DNA from: a virus
IMG/VR virus record: IMGVR_UViG_3300044729_001702
Span: 1 to 31,700 of that record
Strand: one strand, 5' to 3'
Length of the DNA stretch: 31,700 nt
Shown here one piece after another: positions 6,342-13,478 of the stretch; position 1 is the stretch's first letter, and the number at the start of each line of letters is the position of its first letter. Below the pieces are notes generated by a model, which was given only the letters and a program-made list of their open reading frames with translations, made no database searches and had not been told where the DNA came from. The translations under genes and the position numbers were made by a program.

Positions 6342-6686
6342 ATGCCGATCCGGTACTTCAAGTGCCATACGCGCCCATATCCGTCCGTCTTCACGCCGAC
6401 AACGGACTGGGAAGTTACGTCGTTAGGCTCAGGCCGGATGAGCGTAGACCTTGGCTACAGGCACGGGCCGCCTGGACAAGATCCGCCGACCGCGATCACA
6501 ACTCAAATCGAATGGGCGGCGCTTGGCGCAACTGCCGCTACGAGCGTTGCGACGCAGGCGAGCAGCATCTCGGATGCCGGATATCGGTTCGCCGATATCG
6601 CTGAGGTCGATACCGTCTTCCGCGTTCGTCGCGTGAACTCCGCTGGCGCTGGCGAATGGTCAGCGACAACCTTGCTCGAAGTCTGA
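6342..6686 (+). CDS. Small protein with fibronectin III-like C-terminus
   Basis: A 114-aa protein. Residues 50-112 read like an Fn3 or similar beta-sandwich half: T-T-Q-I-E-W-A, then A-D-I-A-E-V-D-T-V-F-R-V-R-R-V-N-S-A-G-A-G-E-W-S. That is the usual end of an Fn3 repeat, where the last strand carries a ligand-facing N-x-x-G. Such domains decorate phage tails and capsids and bind glycans weakly. A Shine-Dalgarno-like GAGGT lies 14-10 bases before ATG. Position at the start of the tail-fibre/lysis block fits a minor virion protein. Moderate confidence in the fold. Confidence 0.55.
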   Translation: MPIRYFKCHTRPYPSVFTPTTDWEVTSLGSGRMSVDLGYRHGPPGQDPPTAITTQIEWAALGATAATSVATQASSISDAGYRFADIAEVDTVFRVRRVNSAGAGEWSATTLLEV

Positions 6687-6689
6687 CCA

Positions 6690-6962
6690 ATGACCGACTG
6701 GATGCCGATCGTTATTCAAGTGGCAAGCGTCGCGCTTACGATCGGCGGCACGATCGCTGCCGTATCGACTCGCATGGCACGGCTTGAGGGACGCATTGAG
6801 AGCCTCGCGATCGAGATCCGCAAGGACCGCGAGCACGTCGAGCATCGCATCCGCCAGCTTGAGATCGGACTTGGCCAGGTGCAGAGCGAACTAAACCGAC
6901 TTGCTTACCATGTCGGTCAACGCAACGGCCGCGAACAGCGGCAGGAGAACGAACATGAATAA
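6690..6962 (+). CDS. Membrane-anchored coiled-coil protein (lysis-cassette candidate)
   Basis: A 90-aa protein. One predicted membrane helix lies at residues 5-27 (M-P-I-V-I-Q-V-A-S-V-A-L-T-I-G-G). A long coiled coil follows from about 30 to 75 (M-A-R-L-E-G-R-I, then E-H-R-I-R-Q-L-E-I), then a polar tail. A short N-terminal anchor plus a periplasmic coiled coil is the layout of inner-membrane spanins and of some holin-associated proteins. The next gene is holin-like and overlaps by 8 nt, which supports a lysis role. No sequence motif proves it. Confidence 0.5.
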   Translation: MTDWMPIVIQVASVALTIGGTIAAVSTRMARLEGRIESLAIEIRKDREHVEHRIRQLEIGLGQVQSELNRLAYHVGQRNGREQRQENEHE

Positions 6963-7164
6963 GAGCTGGCGCACGACTACTCTCGGCATCCTCGCGATCG
7001 TGACCGCCGCGGCCGGCTTCTTCAAGGCGACCATTGACGGCGACCCGACGACGGAGCCGGATATGGCTGCTCTCGTCGCTGCGATCTCGGCCGGCATCGG
7101 CCTTCTCTTTGCGAAGGACGCGAAGGTGACCGGCCTGCCGGTCAAGCCGGAGGCGACCGAGTGA
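6955..7164 (+). CDS. Putative two-TM holin-like protein
   Basis: A 69-aa protein. Two hydrophobic segments lie at residues 9-24 (L-G-I-L-A-I-V-T-A-A-A-G-F-F) and 36-51 (M-A-A-L-V-A-A-I-S-A-G-I-G-L-L-F), joined by a short acidic loop. The segment ends A-K-D-A-K-V-T-G, which I know from many small uncharacterised phage membrane proteins near lysis genes. ATG 6955 has CAGGAG at 6942-6947, so this start is better than the upstream one at 6901. Likely oligomerises in the inner membrane. No endolysin gene is adjacent, which weakens the assignment. Confidence 0.5.
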   Translation: MNKSWRTTTLGILAIVTAAAGFFKATIDGDPTTEPDMAALVAAISAGIGLLFAKDAKVTGLPVKPEATE

Positions 7165-7481
7165 CATGGCGGAACTCCTCGCGCTGCTCGTCCCGGTCGT
7201 CGTCGGAATCATCGTTCGCCTTCTCGATCGGCCTGCTCGCCCACCAGTTGTCGGCGGTGGCGCTGGGCATCGCGACGGCATTCGCCGTGCTCTCGATCGG
7301 CTGCGAGACGCCGCCGGCCGTGGTTCCATCGGGTGAGCCGATGCTTATCGTCGAGGGCTGCGGCAAGGTCCGGCTCACCGCTATGAAGCCGGACGGCACC
7401 TGGCTCGATCTCGGATGGCGTGACGCCGCAAGCCTGCACGGCTACACCGTGGTCGCGTACGACTGGCAACTCGACCCGTGA
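7161..7481 (+). CDS. Lipoprotein-like protein, N-terminus uncertain
   Basis: The frame gives 106 aa from GTG 7161 (GTGA overlap; GGAGG at 7149-7153). The first about 20 residues are Arg/Ser-rich and unlike a real N-terminus. From about residue 22 it becomes normal: a hydrophobic stretch (V-A-L-G-I-A-T-A-F-A-V-L) leads to S-I-G-C, a possible lipobox, then a Pro-rich segment and a small globular domain ending W-Q-L-D-P. A lipoprotein beside a membrane coiled-coil protein suggests an outer-membrane spanin-like role in a two-membrane host. Another frame (7166-7336) supplies a better N-terminus, so a frameshift or nested start is possible. Confidence 0.45.
   Translation: MTWRNSSRCSSRSSSESSFAFSIGLLAHQLSAVALGIATAFAVLSIGCETPPAVVPSGEPMLIVEGCGKVRLTAMKPDGTWLDLGWRDAASLHGYTVVAYDWQLDP
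7166..7336 (+). CDS. Overlapping small membrane ORF
   Basis: A 56-aa frame from ATG 7166, nested in the first half of the 7161-7481 ORF. Residues 2-20 form a clean membrane helix (E-L-L-A-L-L-V-P-V-V-V-G-I-I-V-R). After that the sequence is Gly/Arg/Pro-rich and looks out of frame. Either this is a genuine small membrane protein sharing DNA with a lipoprotein gene, as in overlapping spanin pairs, or the two frames are pieces of one gene split by an indel near 7225-7240. Confidence 0.35.
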   Translation: MAELLALLVPVVVGIIVRLLDRPARPPVVGGGAGHRDGIRRALDRLRDAAGRGSIG

Positions 7482-7705
7482 ACCCGACGCTTCGACGCAT
7501 CCCGGCGACGTTCGCGGAAGACGAGACGGTCCAGTCCGCGGACGGTCTCGCGATCATGACCGAAGGCGGTCGCGCGTTCCCGTTCTCGTTCACAGGACTC
7601 TCGTTCGACTTCGGCACCGTTACCTCGCCGTTCCTCAACGTCGGCATCGACGCCGGGTCGATCACGGCTCCGAGCCGGTTCCCGGTTGACTTCGGTACGA
7701 TCTAG
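7478..7705 (+). CDS. Small protein upstream of tail fibre
   Basis: A 75-aa protein starting at GTG 7478 that overlaps the previous stop (GTGA). It is beta-rich, with repeated F-G/F-S patterns (F-P-F-S-F-T-G-L-S-F-D-F-G and P-V-D-F-G-T-I). No family recognised. Its place directly before the tail fibre, ending two bases before that ATG, suggests a small tail-tip or fibre-associated protein. Confidence 0.55.
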   Translation: MNPTLRRIPATFAEDETVQSADGLAIMTEGGRAFPFSFTGLSFDFGTVTSPFLNVGIDAGSITAPSRFPVDFGTI

Positions 7706-7707
7706 TC

Positions 7708-9063
7708 ATGCCGCTCCAGTTCAGACGAGGAACCGACGCCCAGCGGACCGCGGTCACTCCGGCCGCAGGCGAACCGATCTGGGTGACCGATACCCAGGCG
7801 TTGTACGTCGGCGACGGCTCGACCGCCGGCGGAGTCGCGATCACCGGCGGAGGCGGCGGCGGCGGAGCGCCGACGAACCTCTCCTACCTCGTCCTGACGG
7901 CCTCGACGAGCCTCTCGGCCGAGCGCGTGCTTACCATCGGGACCGGTCTCGCCTCGACTGACGCCGGAGCCGGCGGAGCGTTGACGATCGCGATCGGGAC
8001 GCACGCCGCATCGTTCATCAACTCCGGGACCGTCGCGCTCGCTCGCGGCGGTCTCGCTGCCGACATCAGCACGACAGGCGGAGCCGGGCAGGTGTTGAAG
8101 CAGACGAGCGCCGGCGGAGCAGTCAGCGTGGCCGCTCTTGTCGCGGCCGACCTGCCGACTCACACACACTCGGCAAGCGACATTGCCAGCGGGACGCTTG
8201 CGCTTGCTCGCGGCGGTCTTGCCGCTGATATCTCCGGCTTCGGTCCTGGCTTCCTGCGGCAGACAGCGCTCGGAGCTGCGGTCAGCGTGAGCGGCCTTGT
8301 CGCGACAGACCTTCCGACGCATAACCACGTCGCCTCAAACATTACGAGCGGTACGCTTGCGCTCAGCGTCGGAGGCCTTGCGGCCGACATCTCGACGACC
8401 GGCGGCGCGGTTCACTTCCTCAAGCAGACCGCAGCCGGCGCGGCCGTCAGCGTCGCGGCAGTGGCGGCGACCGACATCGGAACGAGCGGAACGCCGTCGA
8501 CCTCGACGTTCCTTCGCGGTGACATGACCTGGGGCACGCCGGCCGGCGGAGGTGGCAGCGGAACCAAAACCTACGCGACGTTCACTCCGCTGAATAATCA
8601 GCCGCCTACCGGCACGTCAGGCTTTGCGACTCTCGACACGCGATCGGCAGGTGTCGCCGTGCTCGACTTTGATTCGACCGCTCTGGAGTCGGCCATCTTC
8701 GTCGGCTGCTTGCCTGAGGCAGCGGTGACCACGAACGGCCTCAAGGTACGGTTGGCCTGGACTGCGGATACCGTGACGAACACCGACGCGGTCGTATGGG
8801 CGATCCAGTGGCAGCGGATCGACACGTCTACCGACCTCGATACCGACGCGTTCTCGAACACCGTCACCGCTACGGCAGCGGCGAGCGGCACGGCCGGCGT
8901 CCCGGTCATTACCGAGATCACGATCACGGGAACGGCGAACCTCGACTCGCTGGTCGCAGGCGACTTCTACCGCATCAAGATCAGCCGCGACGGCACGAAC
9001 GCGAGCGACGCGCTCACCAACGACGCGTGCCTCGTCGGCGTCGAGATCCGGGACGCCACCTAA
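7708..9063 (+). CDS. Tail fibre / receptor-binding protein with internal repeats
   Basis: A 451-aa protein. Residues 2-42 match a common fibre opening (L-Q-F-R-R-G-T-D, then L-Y-V-G-D-G-S-T-A-G). A poly-Gly hinge follows (48-53). Three imperfect repeats of about 54 residues begin at 106, 161 and 214, each starting S-G-T-x-A-L and containing G-G-L-A-A-D-I-S and L-K/R-Q-T. Two carry P-T-H-x-H, an HxH motif used for metal binding in trimeric fibres. A Gly-rich linker at 279-285 leads to a C-terminal beta domain (about 287-451, with A-T-L-D-T-R and V-L-D-F-D) seen at the ends of several phage tail proteins. It probably binds the host surface. Confidence 0.8.
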   Translation: MPLQFRRGTDAQRTAVTPAAGEPIWVTDTQALYVGDGSTAGGVAITGGGGGGGAPTNLSYLVLTASTSLSAERVLTIGTGLASTDAGAGGALTIAIGTHAASFINSGTVALARGGLAADISTTGGAGQVLKQTSAGGAVSVAALVAADLPTHTHSASDIASGTLALARGGLAADISGFGPGFLRQTALGAAVSVSGLVATDLPTHNHVASNITSGTLALSVGGLAADISTTGGAVHFLKQTAAGAAVSVAAVAATDIGTSGTPSTSTFLRGDMTWGTPAGGGGSGTKTYATFTPLNNQPPTGTSGFATLDTRSAGVAVLDFDSTALESAIFVGCLPEAAVTTNGLKVRLAWTADTVTNTDAVVWAIQWQRIDTSTDLDTDAFSNTVTATAAASGTAGVPVITEITITGTANLDSLVAGDFYRIKISRDGTNASDALTNDACLVGVEIRDAT

Positions 9064-9704
9064 TGGCTTGGGACTTTGACGGCACGAACGACTACATGGA
9101 GGCTACGTCGGCGGTGCTGACGGCCGGTCCTCTTACGTTCTCGGCGTGGATCAATATCGACGCAACGGGCATTGCGCACCGCATTCTCTCGATCTCGTCC
9201 ACGACCGGAAATGACCGATGGAGCCTGTTTGTAGGCACGACGAACGTCATCTCATTTCAAGTCGGCGCTGCCGGCTCGTTCTTCGCGGCAAGCACGACGG
9301 CGACCGTCGGAACCGGGACTTGGTATCACGTCGCCGGCACGTACAGCACGGCGGCAAACCAGCCGATGCAGGTATATCTAGACGGAACGAAAGTAGGTCC
9401 GACGAACTCGAACCGTGTGCCGACTGCCGGCAACCTGAACCGAACGCTGCTCGGCTCGACGTACGTAACGTCGTCGCTTACGCAATATCTGAACGGACGC
9501 ATAGCCGAGGCGGCTATCTGGGATGTCGTGCTGAGCGATGCCGAGATATCGTCGCTCGCGAAGAACTTCCGCTCTGATCTCATACGGCCGGCTTCGCTCA
9601 AGTTCTACATGCCGCTGATCCGCGAGGTTCAGGATGTACGCGCCGGTCTGTCATTCACGAATAACGCGACCGCTGCGGCGGCGCACGTCAAGAGGAACGG
9701 CTGA
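9063..9704 (+). CDS. LamG/concanavalin-like lectin domain protein
   Basis: A 213-aa protein that is almost entirely one laminin-G/ConA-like jelly-roll. The marks are F-D-G-T-N-D-Y near the start, L-T-F-S-A-W-I-N-I-D (31-40), W-Y-H-V-A-G-T-Y (86-93), V-Y-L-D-G-T-K-V (103-110) and G-R-I-A-E-A-A-I-W-D (141-150), the classic end of the fold. It very likely binds glycans on the host envelope or environmental polysaccharide. It overlaps the fibre gene by 1 nt (TAATG), so the two are translated together. Confidence 0.85.
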   Translation: MAWDFDGTNDYMEATSAVLTAGPLTFSAWINIDATGIAHRILSISSTTGNDRWSLFVGTTNVISFQVGAAGSFFAASTTATVGTGTWYHVAGTYSTAANQPMQVYLDGTKVGPTNSNRVPTAGNLNRTLLGSTYVTSSLTQYLNGRIAEAAIWDVVLSDAEISSLAKNFRSDLIRPASLKFYMPLIREVQDVRAGLSFTNNATAAAAHVKRNG

Positions 9705-10174
9705 TGAGCGAGCACGCCCATATCGTCGCTGGAGAGGTTGCCGGCCTGGTGGATCTTGATCCTGCGATTCGTTCAGGCTGGATCGCCGCTGGGAACCCGA
9801 AGGCCGCGCTCTACCTCCCGGTGATTGACACTCCGAAGCCGACCCATGACGCCTCTCGCGAGGCGCTCGTCGTTGTCTGGTCGGTCTGGCCGAATGTTGA
9901 AGCCGTCCGCACGTGGAACGTCCGGCCGCTGACCGACGACGAGAAGCGCAAGACCTGGACGACGCTCGACTTCCTAGGCCGGTTTACGACTGTCGAGATG
10001 GCGCAGATCGAGACCGCTCGCGAGCACGACCAGATCGTGCAGTCGTTCTACCGTGCAGCGCTGGCAGCTCAAGAAGTCGTCTCGGACGATCCGCGTACGG
10101 TCGCCGGCGTCAACTACCTCTCGGCCATCGGCATCCTCACGCTTGCCCGTGTAGACGAGGTGCTCGGCCGTTAG
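9704..10174 (+). CDS. Tail-associated protein of unknown function
   Basis: A 156-aa protein, mainly helical. The middle motif W-N-V-R-P-L-T-D-D-E-K-R-K-T-W followed by L-D-F-L-G-R-F-T is familiar from small phage proteins encoded after tail fibres, sometimes called assembly chaperones. I cannot assign it further. It starts in a TGATG overlap with the lectin gene. Confidence 0.55.
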   Translation: MSEHAHIVAGEVAGLVDLDPAIRSGWIAAGNPKAALYLPVIDTPKPTHDASREALVVVWSVWPNVEAVRTWNVRPLTDDEKRKTWTTLDFLGRFTTVEMAQIETAREHDQIVQSFYRAALAAQEVVSDDPRTVAGVNYLSAIGILTLARVDEVLGR

Positions 10175-10184
10175 ACTGCCGGGC

Positions 10185-10715
10185 ATGGGAATGAAGTTGC
10201 ATATCGGAGGCTCGGAACGCCGGGCCGGATGGACTGTAGTCAATATCGCTTTGGGCGATCACGTCGATATCGTTGCCGACTGCCGCGCGATCCCGGTCGA
10301 GCCGAATACCTGCGACGAGGTATACGCCAGTCACGTTCTAGAGCACATTGAGAAGGCCGAAGTAGGAAAGACGCTACGGCACTGGCACGATCTGCTCGTG
10401 CCCGGAGGCCGGCTACGCGTCGCGGTTCCGGATCTGCAAACGCTTTGCAGGCTCTACGTTGATGACCGGATCTCAACCTACGGCACGTGGCAACTTGTGT
10501 CCTACATCTACGGCGGTCAGACGAACGCTCACGACTACCATCGGTGCGGATTCTCAGAGGACACGCTTCGATCGGCGCTTGAGGAGACCGGCTACGCCGC
10601 GATTCGGCAGGTAGCGGAGTTCGGAGAGTTCCGCGACTGCTCGTACGCGCATTTCCTGAACGGGTCTATCTCGCTCAATATGGAGGCGATCAAGCCGTGC
10701 GAACCGAACGCGTAA
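10185..10715 (+). CDS. SAM-dependent methyltransferase (class I)
   Basis: A 176-aa methyltransferase. The SAM-binding start is L-H-I-G-G (5-9). Then come V-N-I, D-I-V-A-D (28-32), C-D-E-V-Y-A-S-H-V-L-E-H-I (43-55), L-V-P-G-G-R-L-R-V-A-V-P-D (71-83), and a C-terminal helix/strand part with G-F-S-E-D-T-L. This pattern belongs to small methyltransferases often found beside glycosyltransferases in surface-polysaccharide clusters, so a sugar or small molecule is as likely a substrate as nucleic acid. Either ATG 10185 or ATG 10191 could be the start. Its C-terminal half is visibly related to the N-terminus of the protein at 18987-20090. Confidence 0.8.
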   Translation: MGMKLHIGGSERRAGWTVVNIALGDHVDIVADCRAIPVEPNTCDEVYASHVLEHIEKAEVGKTLRHWHDLLVPGGRLRVAVPDLQTLCRLYVDDRISTYGTWQLVSYIYGGQTNAHDYHRCGFSEDTLRSALEETGYAAIRQVAEFGEFRDCSYAHFLNGSISLNMEAIKPCEPNA

Positions 10716-11860
10716 CCGTCGCCTCGCTGCTCTTTGATCCCGCCAACGTCCGCAAGCACGGCGAGCGCAACCTAGACGCGATCAAGGCGAGCCTCGCGCG
10801 GTTCGGCCAGCAGAAGCCGATCGTGGTCGATGGCGATGGCATCGTCCGTGCCGGAAACGGAACGCTGATGGCGGCAAAGTCTCTCGGCTGGGACGAGATC
10901 GAGATCGTGCGTACGAACCTGCGAGGATCGGAGGCTACCGCCTACGCGATCGCCGACAACCGTACGGCGGAACTGGCCGAGTGGGACGAGGGAGCGCTCG
11001 CCGAGCAACTGGCCGCGCTTCAGATTGACGACGAGGCGCTCGCGGCCGCGACGGGATTCGACGCGAGCGAGATCGAGCGTATGGCGTTGCCGGTCGAGGT
11101 CGTCGAGGACGATGTGCCGGAAGTGCCGGTCGATCCGATCACGAAGCCGGGCGATCTGTGGCTGCTCGGCGAGCATCGGGTTCTGTGCGGAGACTCGATG
11201 GATCGGGACGCTATCGCGAGACTTTACGGAGGAGATTCCGTTGACTACATTCTGACCGATCCACCTTATTGCTCGGGTGGATTCCAAGAATCAAAAAGGA
11301 CGATCGGTTCGACGCAGGCCACGATCGGCACGGCGATCGCACGCGACAACTTGACCACAGAGGGACTGTCAAATCTGATCGAGGCAAGTATCGGAAGGCT
11401 TCCTTGCGATGGAGCGTGTTACGTGTTCTGCGACTGGCGACAAATCTTTGCCATCCGCAAGGCAATTGAACCGCTTGGCTATCAGTATCGGGCGCTCTTG
11501 ATATGGGACAAGGGAAATCCTGGAATGGGCGGACCGTGGCGACATGCATATGAGATGTGCTATTTCGGGACGAAACGCAAAGAGCCGCCCACCGGGAAGT
11601 CTGGCGACATAATCAGATGCAACCGTTCCGGCAATGAGCATCACACGACCGAGAAACCCGTGCAACTCATTTCGGCCATCATCGACAACACGATTGGAAC
11701 AAGCATTGCCGACCCGTTCCTAGGCTCCGGCACGACGCTCATCGCCGCCGAGCAACTCGGCCGCAAGTGCTACGGCATGGAGATCAGCCCGGCCTACTGC
11801 GACGTGATCGTGAAGCGGTGGGAGACGCTGACCGGTAAGAAGGCGACGCTCGCCAGGTGA
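10697..11860 (+). CDS. ParB-domain DNA methyltransferase (N6-adenine/N4-cytosine)
   Basis: A 387-aa two-domain protein. Residues 1-95 are a ParB/Srx-like domain (V-A-S-L-L-F-D-P-A-N-V-R, I-V-R-A-G-N-G, A-I-A-D-N-R-T-A-E-L). Residues 150-385 are an amino-methyltransferase with catalytic D-P-P-Y at 188-191, placed before the SAM motif D-P-F-L-G-S-G-T-T near 338; that is the beta order. Phage enzymes of this type methylate the genome, usually to evade restriction. The GTG start overlaps the previous gene by 19 nt. The part from about 11225 to 11720 is more AT-rich (161 GC in 300 bases at 11401-11700) than the rest of the gene, suggesting a recombined segment that includes the target-recognition region. 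Confidence 0.88.
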   Translation: MRTERVTVASLLFDPANVRKHGERNLDAIKASLARFGQQKPIVVDGDGIVRAGNGTLMAAKSLGWDEIEIVRTNLRGSEATAYAIADNRTAELAEWDEGALAEQLAALQIDDEALAAATGFDASEIERMALPVEVVEDDVPEVPVDPITKPGDLWLLGEHRVLCGDSMDRDAIARLYGGDSVDYILTDPPYCSGGFQESKRTIGSTQATIGTAIARDNLTTEGLSNLIEASIGRLPCDGACYVFCDWRQIFAIRKAIEPLGYQYRALLIWDKGNPGMGGPWRHAYEMCYFGTKRKEPPTGKSGDIIRCNRSGNEHHTTEKPVQLISAIIDNTIGTSIADPFLGSGTTLIAAEQLGRKCYGMEISPAYCDVIVKRWETLTGKKATLAR

Positions 11861-11922
11861 CGGTGCATCGGTCGCCGGTCGCAACCGACTACACTTGCTC
11901 ACGTCTGTAGCAGGATCGCACC

Positions 11923-12273
11923 ATGTCAGACACCGAACCGATGCAGGACGCGAGTGCGATCGAGGTCGCCGTTCGCCAGATCGACCGTGATCGCGGACAC
12001 GATCGCGAGACGATGCGGATGCTCCGGCAGGCGGTTCGGAACCGATGGCCGATCCCGCAGGCCATGCGTGAAGCAGCACCGAAGATCGCTGCTCGGATCG
12101 CGATCGAGGGCAATACGGATCGCGAGAAGTTGCGCGCTATCGAGGTTCTCGCCGCGATGGATCGTGACAATATCGCCGCGCTTTCCGCGCTCGATAAGGT
12201 CGAGCGGCTTGACGGCGGAGAGGCTACCGAGCGAATCGAACTGGCTCCGATCCGGATCGGCGTTCGCGATTGA
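11923..12273 (+). CDS. Probable terminase small subunit
   Basis: A 116-aa helical protein immediately upstream of, and coupled to, the large terminase gene (TTGA overlap). It has a helical N-terminal half suitable for DNA binding (M-R-M-L-R-Q-A-V-R-N-R-W-P-I-P) and an oligomerisation-like second half (D-R-E-K-L-R-A-I-E-V-L-A-A-M), followed by a tail. I assign small terminase mainly from position, size and helical character; small terminases diverge quickly. A 62-bp gap precedes it with no clear promoter. Confidence 0.6.
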   Translation: MSDTEPMQDASAIEVAVRQIDRDRGHDRETMRMLRQAVRNRWPIPQAMREAAPKIAARIAIEGNTDREKLRAIEVLAAMDRDNIAALSALDKVERLDGGEATERIELAPIRIGVRD

Positions 12274-13478
12274 CGATCGCAGCCATAGAACTTCCGCCGC
12301 TCTATCGGAAGCAGCACGATGCGATCTGCGATCCGGCTCGATTTGTCGTCATCGAGGCGAGCACGAAGAGCGGCAAGACTGCCGGCTGCCTGCTCTGGAT
12401 GCTTGAGTACGCGTGGAACCGGCCGAACTCGACGTGCTGGTGGGTCGCTCCAACGTTCGAGGTCACCAAGACGGTCGGCTTTGAGCGGCTCGCGGCGATG
12501 CTACGGGACGCAGATCCAGAGAAACGGATCTGGGAAGACAACACGTCGCGGCTAGTCATCAAGCTCGCCAACGGCTCGAAGGTCGCGTTTAAGTCAGCCG
12601 ACAACCCGGACAGTCTGTACGGCGAGGACGTTCACGCCGCGGTCATCGACGAGGCGACGCGCTGCCCCGAAGAATCGTGGCACGCGGTCCGATCGACGCT
12701 GTCGGCCACACGCGGACCGTGCCGGATCATCGGCAACCTCAAGGGCCGGAAGAACTGGGCATACAGGCTGGCAAGACTGGCCGAGGCCGGAACTGAACCG
12801 GACTGCGCGTATCACAAGCTCACCGCTGCCGACGCAGTCGCCGGCGGCGTGCTTGCCTCTGACGAGGTCGAGGCGGCGAAGCGGCAACTTCCCGACCATG
12901 TCTTTCGCGAGCTCTATCTTGTCGAGGCGTCGGACGATGGAGGGAACCCGTTCGGCCTCGACGCGATTCGTGCGGCGATCCGACCGCTCAGCACGGCCGA
13001 GCCGGCGGCGTTCGGGATCGATCTGGCCAAAACGACCGACTGGACCGTGATCCTCGGCCTGGATTCAACCGGCACCGTCTGCTACCTCGACCGGTTCCGG
13101 CTCGACTGGCAGGCGACACGCGAGCGGATCGCATCGACCATCGGCAAGGTGCCGACGCTCATCGACTCGACCGGAGTCGGCGATCCGATCGTCGAGGATC
13201 TCCAGCGCGGCCGGCCCAGCGTCGAGGGCTTCAAGTTCACCGCAACGAGCCGCCAGCAACTGCTCGAAGGACTCGCCGCGGCAATCCAGCGGAGCGAGGT
13301 TCGGTTCCCTGAAGGCTTCATCCGCATCGAGCTTGAGTCCTTCGAGTGGGAATCGACGCGTACCGGCGTTCGATACACTGCACCGGCGAGTCTGCACGAC
13401 GATGGCGTTATGGCGCTCGCCTTGGCCGTACGTCGAGCGGCGAACCGGCCGGCTACGTTCCGCTTCCGAGTCATCTGA
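12270..13478 (+). CDS. terL: Terminase large subunit
   Basis: A 402-aa packaging motor. The ATPase part has a Walker A-like E-A-S-T-K-S-G-K-T (29-37), the V-A-P-T-F-E segment (59-64) and a Walker B with catalytic Glu, A-V-I-D-E-A (124-129). The nuclease part has F-G-I-D-L-A-K-T-T-D (about 247), I-D-S-T-G-V-G-D (about 290) and H-D-D-G-V-M-A-L-A near the end, supplying the RNase H-like acidic residues. It cleaves and pumps concatemeric DNA into the prohead through the portal. The start is TTG 12270, set by the TTGA overlap with the small subunit. It is somewhat short for the family. Confidence 0.92.
   Translation: MTIAAIELPPLYRKQHDAICDPARFVVIEASTKSGKTAGCLLWMLEYAWNRPNSTCWWVAPTFEVTKTVGFERLAAMLRDADPEKRIWEDNTSRLVIKLANGSKVAFKSADNPDSLYGEDVHAAVIDEATRCPEESWHAVRSTLSATRGPCRIIGNLKGRKNWAYRLARLAEAGTEPDCAYHKLTAADAVAGGVLASDEVEAAKRQLPDHVFRELYLVEASDDGGNPFGLDAIRAAIRPLSTAEPAAFGIDLAKTTDWTVILGLDSTGTVCYLDRFRLDWQATRERIASTIGKVPTLIDSTGVGDPIVEDLQRGRPSVEGFKFTATSRQQLLEGLAAAIQRSEVRFPEGFIRIELESFEWESTRTGVRYTAPASLHDDGVMALALAVRRAANRPATFRFRVI

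Noticed and set aside
11861-11922. Promoter before the terminase genes
   Set aside because: TTGCTC is present but no -10 lies at a suitable distance; support is too weak.
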